DNA from: Marasmius tenuissimus
Taxonomy: Eukaryota > Basidiomycota > Agaricomycetes > Agaricales > Marasmiaceae
Direction: 5' to 3'
NCBI GenBank assembly: GCA_029532415.1
Contig: JAQOTA010000059.1
Span: 558,001 to 622,000 of the forward strand
Length of the DNA: 64,000 nucleotides
A program made the position numbers and the translations under genes. Below, piece after piece: positions 10,856 through 21,077 of this stretch. The notes beneath the pieces are model-generated. The model did not search any database. It saw only the letters and a program-made list of their open reading frames with translations, and was not told where the DNA came from. Every line of letters begins with the position of its first letter. The first letter of the stretch is position 1.

Positions 10856-11513
10856 TGTGTTGCTGGAACGGTGACTATGCTGAGTGTCACGTTTCGAATC
10901 GTATGTAAAACCGTTCAACTCACCTCGACCAACGTTAGTCCAAGTTCCTTCGATCGCTCTCAATGTTGTATCGCCTGCTGTGCGCGGGAAATGTGGAACC
11001 TGAGAAGAGCACTGAATGGTTGCATGACTTTCTCATATCATGATCAATAACCGCACATCCCACGCTACTCTCCCTAATCACCTGTGAGTCGCTGTGAATT
11101 TGATGGCTAGGAGATTGAATATTGAGACTTACTAGGAGCAGCATTTGTGATCCTGAAATCAGGGTTTAGTCACAGGCCAGTTCTGCAACGTTCTCATAGC
11201 AGGATGGGATGAGGCTATTTGACCTCCTGAGTGTTAGCATGGTAGTACAACAAGTCAACAATCGAAAGAAATTCGCTCCGGCTCCGGCGTCCGGCATTCG
11301 GAGGAAACGAGCGGCCTAATGGAGGTGTGCTTCAAGTCCTCTACAGCAGGATTCTGGATAAGTATAATAATTGTACTGCGATGGTTTAACATGTCTAGTA
11401 CATTCATGATACTGGCGACGGGGCTATCCGACTGGGAATAGCACAGGTTAAGTATACTACATTCCCATGGCCGAAAAGTGCGTGCGTAGAAGTACGAGTA
11501 CAATTGAACATAT
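10856..11513. other. Intergenic, leader of C and gap to D
   Basis: This holds the leader and promoter of paralogue C, with its 5' UTR intron donor near 10920 and a possible second upstream intron. Below 11513 it is the 3' flank of D. No gene is supported. Confidence 0.5.
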
Positions 11514-13380
11514 CTAAGGGTATGGCATTGCGAGATCGTATATATTATCCGGCAACCCAATGCGAGGATTACGTCGCCCATAGTTCTCCGATGGAGGTTC
11601 GATCTCTTTCCACTTGAGATCAAGTGAAATTCCTTGAACTGTTCGCAACGTCTCTATCAGGCTCGCATTGGAAGTCATCGCAAGGGCCCGTCCCCCCCAC
11701 AGTTCTCCCATGTCCGCTTTGAGGAGCTTCAACCTCGAGATTCTACTCTCGGACTGAACAAAGTCGAGTATAGATTTGAGGTTATCGTATTCCCCGCACC
11801 GCCCAATGTCGAACAACTTCAGATTGGGGCAGCCGCACGAGCCCGAAAGATTATTTAGTGACGAAAGCAACCTTGGGACCCAGTCGCTGATCGGAGAGAT
11901 CGCCTCCGAGTCCGGTCGAGGACCTAACGCTCTGCGCCTTCTGCTCGGAGAGCGTTCAGGCAGCAGGATGAGCGTATCCAATAACGACGAAGATTGTAGA
12001 CACTGGGCGAGGGCCTCTGGCTTCAGGATGTGGTATCCACCGATCTGAAGATTCATGAGACGGGGGGGAACTTTTGATCAGCCTATGGAACGGCAAGATA
12101 TCATCTGATGTCGGATCTCTCCCGTGGCGGTGACCTAGCTGTATGTATAGACGGAGTAGTTGGGGCGTGACGATACAATCGTATATGTGTTTTATGTAGG
12201 GAAGGAAAAGGAAGGGGGCGTCAGTGTTGGGTTCGCCGTCTGGAGTTGCGTAATCGCAAAATAGGCCGTCGAGTGAGATGTTCAGTTCTTGGAGACTGGT
12301 CCACTCTATGGGAGCGGTGACAGCGGTTACAGCGTTTCCTACCTCGCCAACAGGGAGGTATGCGCGAAGGGTGAGGACAATGAGAGCAGGGCATGCCTGA
12401 GCAATTGTCTGTAACAAGACATGGGGAGAAGATGCGGGACTGTTGTTGTCCAAGGGCAAGAAATTGAGACTGAGTTCCGCCAAACGAGACCAGCCGAGGG
12501 GAAATCCCAGTGTCAGAATTGACCCTTGTTGCAAATGAAGATAACGGAGTGAAGATATTTTTGACACGAAATTCGCCACAGGTGTCGGGCTGGGAGTACC
12601 TGTCTGCGGTGGGTTATTGTTCCAAAGCCCTGGGGGATAAAAGAGGTGAATATCCGCGAAGAGGTTAGAGTCCTCGGCGTAGAGCCTCTCCAAGAGTGGA
12701 GCATCGTCTGCCGTCAACTGGTCGAATAGTTGTTGGTGCGACACACTCACACCAGGGTCAAACGAAAGAGTTTTCCATCGGCAGGAATACTTTGCCAAAA
12801 GGTCCATTAATTCGAGAAGGTGTGCGGACACAATGGCGCTCTGCCCGTTCGACAAGCCTGGTTCCACCATGTAGACGGAAAGGGTCAGCGGCCGCGAGCC
12901 AGATCTGTCCAACCACAGCTCGATACCTCGAAGTATCTTTTGCTGAAGCTGACGGCGAGGGCATTCAATTTCCAAGGGCGTGGGCGACCCCGAGGCGAAG
13001 ATATGTAGTGAGCTCCAAAGCCTCGGGGTATTCAGTGCGACTTCCCTCCACGTTCGACATACAGTCGTGAACAGCAAGGGAGCTTCCTTGACCGTACAAA
13101 CAGCAACGTTTAGTTGATTTGTGGGAAGACAGTGAACGAATATCTCGCCCCAAATGTCTGCAGGGAGCCGTCGAAAGGGTGCTGCAAGCGCACGATGACT
13201 ATCTACAAACTGTTGGAGTATATCGCGTTGGGTCTGGAGACGTTTCATTTCTTCGTCAAGTTGTCTGATTCTCTCTTGTGGTTCGAGTACAAGATGCTGC
13301 AGCTCTTGGAGCTCTTTCGCTGACGGAACATAATTCGTGTGCAAAACGCGAGTAAACTGGGAGTCTGGGACTGTAACCAT
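11514..13380 (-). pseudogene. F-box-like paralogue D with one frameshift
   Basis: The frame is intact from ATG 13380 (MVTVPDSQFTRVLHTNYVPS) through the coiled coil, F-box (LPADIWGEIFVHCLP) and most of the repeat region to LIKSS. A run of seven C near 12062-12070 (minus strand) then shifts the frame. With six C the protein would continue PRLMNLQIGGYHIL and run to a stop at 11514. As read, the downstream frame ends at 11956, inside the repeat region. A homopolymer length error is as likely as real inactivation. The tail also departs from the family: LPDNIYDLAMPYP replaces the usual SPW motif. A 5' UTR intron ends 8 nt before the ATG. Confidence 0.75.
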
Positions 13381-13907
13381 GGTATCCGCTGTGTTGGCTA
13401 TCTTGAGCTTTATACTAAGAGATTCATAGAACGTATGAGCTCACATCGACCAGTTGTTTCTTTCTATGTCAATATTTTTGTTTCCAATTTTCGAACTGTT
13501 CCTCCAAAACCTTCTGTAATGTTGTGACCCGTATGCGGAAGCGTGAAGCTGAGAGGTGTAGCGCCTGTTAATCCCAAAATCAGCCAACCAGTAGTGTATG
13601 CTGTAGTAGTTGTACTAACGGGGTGGGTTATGACAGTCCGGGGGAGAGCCTCCTTGCCGTCGATGAGCCTCAGCCCCCAGTGATTAACCAGTGATAGTCG
13701 ATGGTGGTTGTCCACTTGTAAGAAAGTGACATTCGGTGTCAGTCATTCTGAATCCCGGTACCGACGTCCATATTTGGTGATCATCGGCCGATGAGCCTAC
13801 GATTTTTAACGTTCACTTGAATGGTGAAAAGGTAACTTACAAAAAAACATTCTTGTTGAGGTATAAGTACATGATTTTGAATACATAATCCTTGAATATA
13901 CGACCTC
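13381..13907. other. Intergenic between D and E
   Basis: This contains the leader exon and 5' UTR intron of D (donor GTGAGCTC near 13443). The rest, up to the stop of E, shows nothing I can assign. Confidence 0.5.
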
Positions 13908-15728
13908 CTACCATCCGAGGCTAAAGACAGGTAGTCCGGTAGAGGGACTATCGTATTTGGCCCTATCACCATCTTGAACCCGTGGGGGAGCCTTTGCCCA
14001 ATTTATTGCAACCGACACACCTTTGGCGTCTCTAAGATCTCTCAAGGCTTGATTCATCCCCTCAGATATCATAAATTCAACCCCGCTCGCAAGCAGCTCC
14101 CTTACATCTGCCTTCAATTGTCTGAGCTTCGAAGCTCCGCCACCCCATCTCCCAGCAAACTCCATGATAGATTTGACATCCTCGATCCCACATTGACCAC
14201 AATCGAGTACCTCCAGCTCGGAGAGGTGTTCTCGTGCAATGTTCAAAGATGTTAACAACCCGGTGATCCAACCACCAACCTGTACATGGTGGGTCTGAGT
14301 TGCTGCTACGCGATTTCCTCGGGGTTGTTTCATAGGCTCTTGTCGAAGTACAAGCACCTTCAGCGACGGTGCCCTCTGCAGACACTGAGACAGAGCCGCT
14401 ACATCCAAGATACGACATCCGTGTATCTGAATATGCGTCAGCCGTGTCGCCTGCGAGACAAAGTCATGAAATGGTAGAACTATAGTTTCGCCGGCTGGCG
14501 CTGGCCTCCTATTGCTCGGACGAAATTGGATCGACAGTCGTAACAGTCCCGGAGCATTAATGCTCTCGAAGATATCTTTGATCACGGGATGGAAGGGATG
14601 TCCTTCAGTTGTACGAGTGCCTGAGTTCAAATTATAGATTCCCCCCTCCAGCGAGAGATTGAGCTCCCGGAGGCTGGGCCAGTCTACAATCTCGCCGAGA
14701 GAGCCTATGTCGATCCTCCTCGACATTACTTCGGACTGTAGTGAGAGCGTGGTCATGGAATGACACGCCTTTGCGAGTTTCCGTAATATCGTCCCCGGTA
14801 GCATTGAAGAACCGGCCAGACAGGACAGATGGAACTCGGTCAAGCGGGACCAGTCGAATGGAAGGTAGAGGATCGAAATAGATTCATGGACCGAACGAAG
14901 GGAACGCAACGACGAGATTTTTGGCAGGAGTTTAGCTAGGACGGTTGGAAGCGGAGGGCTGGGTGGGGCGATAGTGCTGAAATCGGCGATGGCGGATATC
15001 GAGGAGGTGAACAAGTTCATCGAGGTGTATACGTTCTCCAACAGCGGAACGTCGTCGACTGTTAGATTTCTGAATGATTCTTGGTTCCAAAGGCAAACGC
15101 CTGAACCAAGTGCGAGGGTCTTCCACCGTCGAGAATATCCGACGAGAAAATCCATGAACTTGGTATGGGATCCTGATCCTGCGTCATCATTCGTGGAACC
15201 AAGGCTCAGTGACCTCGAGAACGACATTGACACTGAGATGGTCAAGGGCAGAGATCCGGATCTGTTCAACCACGACTTTATACCCTCCCTTTTGGATTCC
15301 ATCATTCGACAATGGTCGTTCCCCGTCTGACCGGGATACAAACCCGGAAGGAAGATGTGAATCGACGTCCACAGACGTGGAGTTTTCAATGCGATTCTCC
15401 TCCAAGTCTGACAGATCGCCGTAAAAAGAAGCGGTGGTTTTGTCGAGACACATGTGCATAGGTTGAGATTGCTTTCTGGAAGGCATTGTACGAAGATCTC
15501 TCCCCAAATGTCGGGAGGAAGGCGACGGAAAGGTGATAAAAGTGCGCGATGACGATCCGCGAAACGCTTCAGCTCATCTCGTTCGGCCTGCAGGAGAGCT
15601 ATGCGTTCTTCAAGCTTTTGGATTCTCTCTTCTGGTTCTTGGATAAGCGATCGCAGATGTTCGATCTCTGAGGCGGAGGGAATGTAGTTGGTGTCAAGAA
15701 CTTGGTCGAAATTGGACTTGAGGGCCAT
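13908..15728 (-). CDS. F-box-like protein, paralogue E (divergent)
   Basis: This intact frame gives 606 residues from the ATG at 15728 (MALKSNFDQVLDTNYIPS), the position matching the start of its paralogues. The frame also continues in-frame to an ATG at 15926 and would add 66 basic residues. The relic at 6176-6318 keeps only part of that extension, so I prefer the shorter form. The F-box reads LPPDIWGEIFVQCLP then CQTWRRIALKTPRLWTSIHIF. The repeat region has LEVLDCGQCGIEDV, and the end GLPVFSLGW is shorter than in its relatives. It is the most divergent full-length copy here. Upstream DNA at 16076-16124 resembles elements found upstream of family U genes. Confidence 0.83.
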   Translation of the reverse strand: MALKSNFDQVLDTNYIPSASEIEHLRSLIQEPEERIQKLEERIALLQAERDELKRFADRHRALLSPFRRLPPDIWGEIFVQCLPESNLNLCTCVSTKPPLLFTAICQTWRRIALKTPRLWTSIHIFLPGLYPGQTGNDHCRMMESKREGIKSWLNRSGSLPLTISVSMSFSRSLSLGSTNDDAGSGSHTKFMDFLVGYSRRWKTLALGSGVCLWNQESFRNLTVDDVPLLENVYTSMNLFTSSISAIADFSTIAPPSPPLPTVLAKLLPKISSLRSLRSVHESISILYLPFDWSRLTEFHLSCLAGSSMLPGTILRKLAKACHSMTTLSLQSEVMSRRIDIGSLGEIVDWPSLRELNLSLEGGIYNLNSGTRTTEGHPFHPVIKDIFESINAPGLLRLSIQFRPSNRRPAPAGETIVLPFHDFVSQATRLTHIQIHGCRILDVAALSQCLQRAPSLKVLVLRQEPMKQPRGNRVAATQTHHVQVGGWITGLLTSLNIAREHLSELEVLDCGQCGIEDVKSIMEFAGRWGGGASKLRQLKADVRELLASGVEFMISEGMNQALRDLRDAKGVSVAINWAKAPPRVQDGDRAKYDSPSTGLPVFSLGW

Positions 15729-15926
15729 GATCTGCTTGGATGGGTTACTCTGGAGAGCCTTGAAGATACGATAGCAACTGTGCTGTATGTGTCCAGATGA
15801 GTCGATGCTGTGGTTGATCTGTCCGTGATGTTGCCGTGCCATTCCCTTTTTAGCACGGGTTTTGAGGGGGAAGCGAATACCCGTAAGAACAGTCAGATCA
15901 GTAGCTTTGACACTAGAGGAAGTCAT

Positions 15927-16360
15927 ATGAGCCGTGCATAGAGTTTTAGTTTTAGATCGGGCAATGAATTTGTGAGAGATCTGGTAACGACATCCAGTTC
16001 GAGAGTATCAAAATGGTCTTCTCATTGAGGTTTGGTCGATGACGCTGAGTTGCCTCGGCCCTCGACGCGAGCAGAGAGATGATGGCGGTAGCTTTGCAAA
16101 GCGGGACGCGGTCACGGGCTATATGACTCACTGCCTAGGCATAATGCATAATGCATTAGCCGCGGGCGACGTTACTGGTCCACAGACTCCCACTGACATA
16201 GTACGGAAACTTGTAGCACCAAATTAAAATACACCGAGTTGTAGAAATAGATAGGATATGCAACATCGTCGTAGCTTGAATTCCGAAGACTAAAGCTACA
16301 AAACACAACTCACATGGACAGTGAGATATGAGCGGATTGACCTTCAACACAGACTGGTCA
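15927..16360. other. Intergenic between E and U1
   Basis: No gene is supported. The stretch at 16076-16124 matches two sites upstream of family U copies (see the separate regulatory entries). Confidence 0.5.
16076..16124 (-). promoter_or_regulatory. Shared upstream element, copy 1
   Basis: About 45 bases, containing GCTTTGCAAAGCGGGACGCG followed by GTCAC, closely resemble 17634-17678 and 19219-19254. All three lie 100-350 bp upstream of a minus-strand start: E, U1 and U2 respectively. The role is unknown; it is either a shared promoter element or residue of the duplicated unit. Confidence 0.5.
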
Positions 16361-17494
16361 CTAGGATCGCCTAATTCTCTTCCTTGTCGCTGTACATCGA
16401 TCAGCCAGGATCGATTTCGCCAATCGTAGCCGTTTGCGGTTCTCCTCCTCGAGACGACTGAAAACCTCATCGATTCTACTCGACATCTCTCCGTCGTCTC
16501 CGCGTATATCACTGCTATCCAGGACATCTTGAGAAGTTGGTAGAACATGTAGAACCCACTCGGCAATGTCTTGAGGCACGTTCGGTTGATTGTCTTGCTC
16601 CTACTCATCCTCCAATTTCCGCCGACGAACATTCTGCGTCGAGGGCCCGAGGCCTTGAACAATGGCTACATTCACAGGTTTCCCCGTCTTCGTCTTCGTC
16701 ACCGGGAGAGGAGGGTCTTGGAGCAAAGGGACAATCCAGACAAAGATCCAGAGACATCTCGTATTCGCGAAACAAGTTGACAACCCCTTGCCGGATGCTA
16801 TTCGCGTAGCGAGACGGGAAGAGCATCATACGGGTGAGGTAGTATAGTGCGACCAGAGGGTGTAGGGATGAAGTCAATCGTGGCAATGTGTCGAAATCGT
16901 CGGGATCGTAGTCGATTGGAACGGTAGTACCGCCTGAGAGTTGATAGAGTTGGGGTAGATCGTCCTTTTTAGCGTCTTCGTAAGGTATCAGGATATATTC
17001 CCAAGGCTCCGACCCAAAAACCTACGTGAATCGTCAGTGAGCAACCTTTCATTCCATATCAGTTACTGCACACCTCAAAACGTTGACGCTCATCGGGCTC
17101 CTTTACACTTCTATTGAACTTGGAAAGGTTAAAGGCCTTTTCAACGATCGCTTTCGTGGGGATAAGGATGAATGTTGCACGGGGCTTTTGTACAAGTCGT
17201 CGAAAGTCACTCGACACTACAGTAAAACGTCAGTGTAAGCCGGTTCATTCAAGTAAAAGGTACACACCTTCAATCTCCTGAAAAGCAAACGTCCGATAGT
17301 CCATCCCATGCAGCCATTCATACACGCGCTTCGTATCCAGTCCTGATCAGTCAACTACGCCACAGATTGTAAGAGAGTAGACGCACTATGAACGTATCAG
17401 GTTGCCATTCTTCTTTCACCGGTTTCCAATTCATTATATCAGTACCACTGGAGTCTGGTGTTGTTAATATGTCAAGGGGCGATAGCATACTCAT
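16361..17494 (-). pseudogene. Family U copy U1, decayed
   Basis: This has the same four-exon plan as U3. The starting ATG is at 17494 or 17488 (MLSPLDILTTPDS). Next come an exon reading RVYEWLHGMDYRTFAF, an exon ending KEPDERQRFE, and a long last exon. In the acidic stretch after CSHCSRPRALDAECSSAE the frame hits TGA. The next frame, which leads into the conserved C-terminal part (QDIAEWVLHVLPTSQ to RKRIRRS), carries an in-frame TAG. A shifted frame plus a stop in the same place indicates loss of function, or at most a truncated protein lacking the C-terminal third. No intron of normal size removes the stops. Confidence 0.65.
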
Positions 17495-17982
17495 TGCTGG
17501 AGTAAAGGGGTGGTGTTAGTTAGAGTACAAGTTGATGATTCGAAAGGATAGAAATGATATGCCTGCAAAATCATGAGGCACCACGCAAAGAAACCGAGAG
17601 GTCAGAGACGGCGAATTGCTTCGACGCAGGGGGCAGATGATGGTAGCTTCGCAAAGGGGAACGCGGTCACAAGTTATGCGGCGTCATGCGGCGTTGTCAC
17701 AAATCCGCAGCCACGCGTCGGTGAACTCAAGCGCGACACACTGTGCACGATCTGTCTTCGCGTTCTACTGTACGAAGAGGAGCTCGCAACGATGAAGGAA
17801 CGTGTCAAGATCGTATAAATCGCACGGTAAGACTATAACCTTATAAATATCAATAAGAGATGCAGCGACGACATGATAACCACCCACTCTAAGGAGTAAA
17901 GCTACAAAACAAGACCAAAAGCAGATATCGAGAGCAAGAGACCGACATGAACGAGGTAAGGGAAGATAATTCTATATCCAGA
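17495..17982. other. Intergenic between U1 and U2
   Basis: This is the promoter side of U1 and the 3' side of U2. It contains a TGTACTCTAAC motif just upstream of U1 that recurs before U3 and U4, and the shared element at 17634-17678. Confidence 0.45.
17634..17678 (-). promoter_or_regulatory. Shared upstream element, copy 2
   Basis: This reads GATGATGGTAGCTTCGCAAA then GGGGAACGCGGTCAC, matching 16076-16124 and 19219-19254. It is located about 150 bp upstream of the U1 start. Confidence 0.5.
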
Positions 17983-19151
17983 CTAGGACCGCCTTATCCT
18001 CTTCCGTGTCGCTGTACATCGATCAGCCAGAATTGGCTTCGCCAACTGTAGTCGTCTTTGGTTCTCCTCCTCGAGGCGACTGAAAACCCCGTCAACTTTG
18101 CTTGAAATCTCTTCATCATCCTCTCCTCGTTCACTGGTACCCAAGACGTCTCCAGAAGTAGGTACAACGCGTAGAACCCACTCGCTGACGTTTCGGGGTA
18201 CGTTCGGCTGCTCCTGCTGTTCCTCGTCCTCATCCTCTGATTCTTCGGCTGACGAACAGTCCGCGTCGAGAGCAGGCTTTGAGCAATGACTACAATCACA
18301 AGATTCCTCGTCCTCCTCCGGGTCACTGGAGATTTCAGAATGATTTCGTTTTGGGGAAGGGGGTCTCGGGGCAAAGGGGCAGTCGAAATAGAATGGTAAG
18401 GACATTCGGTACTTGTAAACCGTGTTAATAACTCCCTCCCGAATGCTTTCGGAATAACCAGAGGGACTCGGGCACCGACGCGTGAGATAATGTATGGCGA
18501 CCAAAGGATGCAAGGACGAGGTTAATCGTGGTAGAGTGTCGAAATCGTTGATGTCGAAATTCAAGGGAGAGGTGGTGCTATTCGAGAACTGGTACAGCCG
18601 GGGTAGCTTCTCCTTCATGTGCTCATAGGGTATCAAGATGTATTCCCAAGGACCTGTCCCAAACACCTACGCGAACTAGCTATTGAGAAATGTAGACCGA
18701 GCTGGTCGACAGTGAGTATCGTACACACCTCGTGTCCCTGGCGTTCTTCTGGCTGCTTTACATTCTTATTAAATTTGCACAGGTTGGCCGCCTTTTCGAC
18801 TATGTCCTTCGTGGGGCTGACAATGAAGGCTATAGGGGGCCCTTGTAGAAGCCGTTTCAATTCGCTCGAAACTACAACAGGATGTCAGTATTTAGGTTAT
18901 CCCTGACAATGGTATTACACACCTTCGATCTCCTGAAAGTCGAATGACTGATAATCCATACCGTGAAGCCATTCATAGACACGCTTTAGAAAGGAATATC
19001 TTTCAGCACAAGAACAGCACCGGCTCTGAGAACTACGCACGAGCATCTCGTCTGGCTCTGTGTCCTCCTCTACTGGCTTCCAACTCGTTACATCGACAGT
19101 CACGTTCGATGGTGTTGTTACTATGTCGATGAAGGCCAGCGTGGAGAGAAT
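17983..19151 (-). CDS. Family U copy U2, start codon missing
   Basis: The four-exon structure is preserved: DIVTTPSNVTVDVTSWKPVEE, then RVYEWLHGMDYQSFDF, then SSELKRLLQGPP...KQPEERQGHE, then VFGTGPWEYILIPYEHMKEK running to RKRIRRS. The last exon is open and includes CDCSHCSKPALDADCSS and an acidic run. At the position where U1, U3 and U4 have ATG (19151 here), U2 has ATT, and no in-frame ATG lies close upstream. It may start at a later Met, use an undetected upstream exon, or be silenced. The first intron (57 nt, GTGCGT...AAAG) has no stop and a length divisible by three, so it could also be retained. Confidence 0.6.
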
Positions 19152-19218
19152 TTTGAGAGGAGAAGGGAAAGAATGATGGTGGTAAGAGGGCAAGCGAGCG
19201 GCGAGACGAATCAGTGTC

Positions 19219-19254
19219 ACGATGCTTTGCAGAGGAACGCGGTCACGGGGTTAC
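19219..19254 (-). promoter_or_regulatory. Shared upstream element, copy 3
   Basis: This contains GATGCTTTGCAGAGGAACGC then GGTCACGGGGTTA and matches the elements at 16076 and 17634. It lies about 70-100 bp upstream of the U2 start position. Confidence 0.45.
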
Positions 19255-19515
19255 GCGAACTCAGGCGGACGCGAGGGTCATATTCCAGGTACCAGTGCCA
19301 AGGGACTCAAACATGTTGGAGGAAAGTTTCCAAGCAAATATACAATACAATGTAAGTCTAAGTATACACTAGATAGCAATAAGAGATGCAACGACGATAT
19401 CACCTATCCAAAACTCTAATGAGTATGAGTAAAGCTACAAAATTCAACGAAACGGAAATCAACAGTAGCGAGCAGAGCGGCCAACTCCTACGAGCAAAGT
19501 AGACCCATATACAGA
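19255..19515. other. Intergenic between U2 and U3
   Basis: No gene is supported. This is the 3' flank of U3 and the far promoter side of U2. Confidence 0.4.
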
Positions 19516-20664
19516 CTAGTACCGCCTGGCCCGTTTCCGTGTCGCCGTACATCGATCAGCCAGAATTGGCTTCGCCAGCTGCAGCCGCCTTTGGTTCTCC
19601 TCCTCGAGACGACTGAGAACCTCGTCAACTTTACTCGACAACTCTTTATCGTCCTCTCCTCTTTCACTAGTACCCAAGTCGTCTTCAGGAGTAGGTATCA
19701 CGTGTAGAGCCCACTCGGCAACGCCTCGGGGCACGTTTGGTTGCTCCTCCTGCTCCTCCTCTTCCTCCGATTCTTCAGCAGATGAGCAGTCCGCGTCGAG
19801 AGCAGGCCTTGAGCAGTGGCTGCAGTCACAAGATTCTTCGTCTTCGTCACTGGAAATTTTGGAATGGGATCGTTTGGGAGAAGGAGGTCTCGGGGCGAAG
19901 GGACAATCCAGATAGTAAGGTACGGAGTTCTCGTACTCGTGAAACAAGGTGAGAACTCCGTGTCGGATACCCTCCGAGTAGCGATACGGGGAGAGCAGCA
20001 TGCGCATGAGATAGTACAAGCCGACGAGAGGGTGCAAAGAAGAAGTGAATCGGGGTAACGTATCAAGATCGTCGGGATCATAGTCGATTGGTACAGTAGT
20101 ACCGCCTGAGAGTCGATAGAGCTGGGGCAGATCTTCCTTTTTGGCCTCTTCCCAAGGTATCAAGATATATTCCCAAGGGCCCGACCCAAAAACCTACGCG
20201 ACTCGTCAGTGAGTGACTTCTATTTCCACACCGGTTACTGTACGCACCTCGTGTCGCTGACGCTCCTCGGGCTTCTTCACGTTCTTATTGAACTTGCATA
20301 GGTTGAAGGCCTTTTCAACGACATCCTTTGTAGGGCTAAGCATGAATGTCGGGCCAGGCTTTTGTACAAGTTGTCGGAAGTCACTCGACACTACAGCAGA
20401 ACGCTAGTGTTAGCTGGTAAAGGGCATCCAAAGTCATAATTACACACCCTCAACTTCTGGGAAAGTGAACGACTGGTAGTCCATCCCGTGAAGCCATTCA
20501 TAAACACGCTTCGTACCCAAAGTTCAATAAGCCGAAGGGCAATACTAAGAGGGCAGACGCACCACGATCTCATCAGGTTCCCAATCTCCCTCTACCGGTT
20601 TCCAGGTCGTTAGACCCCCATTATTACCGTCTCGTGTCGTTACTATGTCAAGGGGAGATAGCAT
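19516..20664 (-). CDS. Family U protein U3, intact copy, unknown function
   Basis: Four exons (20664-20563, 20508-20448, 20390-20248, 20193-19516; minus strand) give 327 residues with consistent phases. It starts MLSPLDIVTTRDG. Landmarks are WKPVEGDWEPDEIV, RVYEWLHGMDYQSF, DVVEKAFNLCKFNKNVKK and FGSGPWEYILIPWEEAK. A hydrophobic stretch follows (SSLHPLVGLYYLMRMLL), then CPFAPRPPSP, a Cys-rich CDCSHCS, a long Glu/Asp run, and a basic end (RKRARRY). The CxCxxC could bind metal but is a single motif, and no catalytic signature is visible. I do not recognise the family. It is present five times in this window, always next to F-box-like genes. The start at 20664 is shared by alignment with U1 and U4. 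It is divergent from the gene at 21078, with 413 bp between the starts. Confidence 0.78.
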
Positions 20665-21077
20665 ACCGGATGTTGAGTGAAGAACGAGAAGGGGCGGTGA
20701 TGGTCAGAGTGTAGGTTGACTAAATCGAAGAAATGGTTTGTTTGTAGCCACGAGGCCTTTGCCCCAAATGGCTACCAAAGCCGGCTGCCAGCGGCCCGGT
20801 GCAAGTCGTTCATCCTGCAAGTCCTTTGTCCTTCTCCACGGCCAGTCATATATTCTTACTACACCCGTGGTTTGATTGTGACCATTCTGACTCGACAATG
20901 CAGGCACGTATTGCTATCAACGCCACTACGAGCCATACAATGGACATGCCTCCAACACGCTTCATCTCGCACTGTAGAAACCGTGACTGAAATAGTACAA
21001 CTTCAGACCAACAATGGGAGGATTCCGATCTTAAAAGCTGGTTTGACTTCACTTGCTATCCATCCCCCACTACAGAC

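Noticed and set aside
10856..10963. Upstream extension of F-box C (and similar extensions of B, H, I, L)
   Set aside because: The open frame upstream begins at non-ATG codons and passes through a GTGAG...CAG intron, so these are leader sequences rather than protein.
16400..20100. Family U as an HNH nuclease or other known fungal repeat family
   Set aside because: The expected His/Asn catalytic residues are absent, and the CxCxxC alone is not enough to assign a function.
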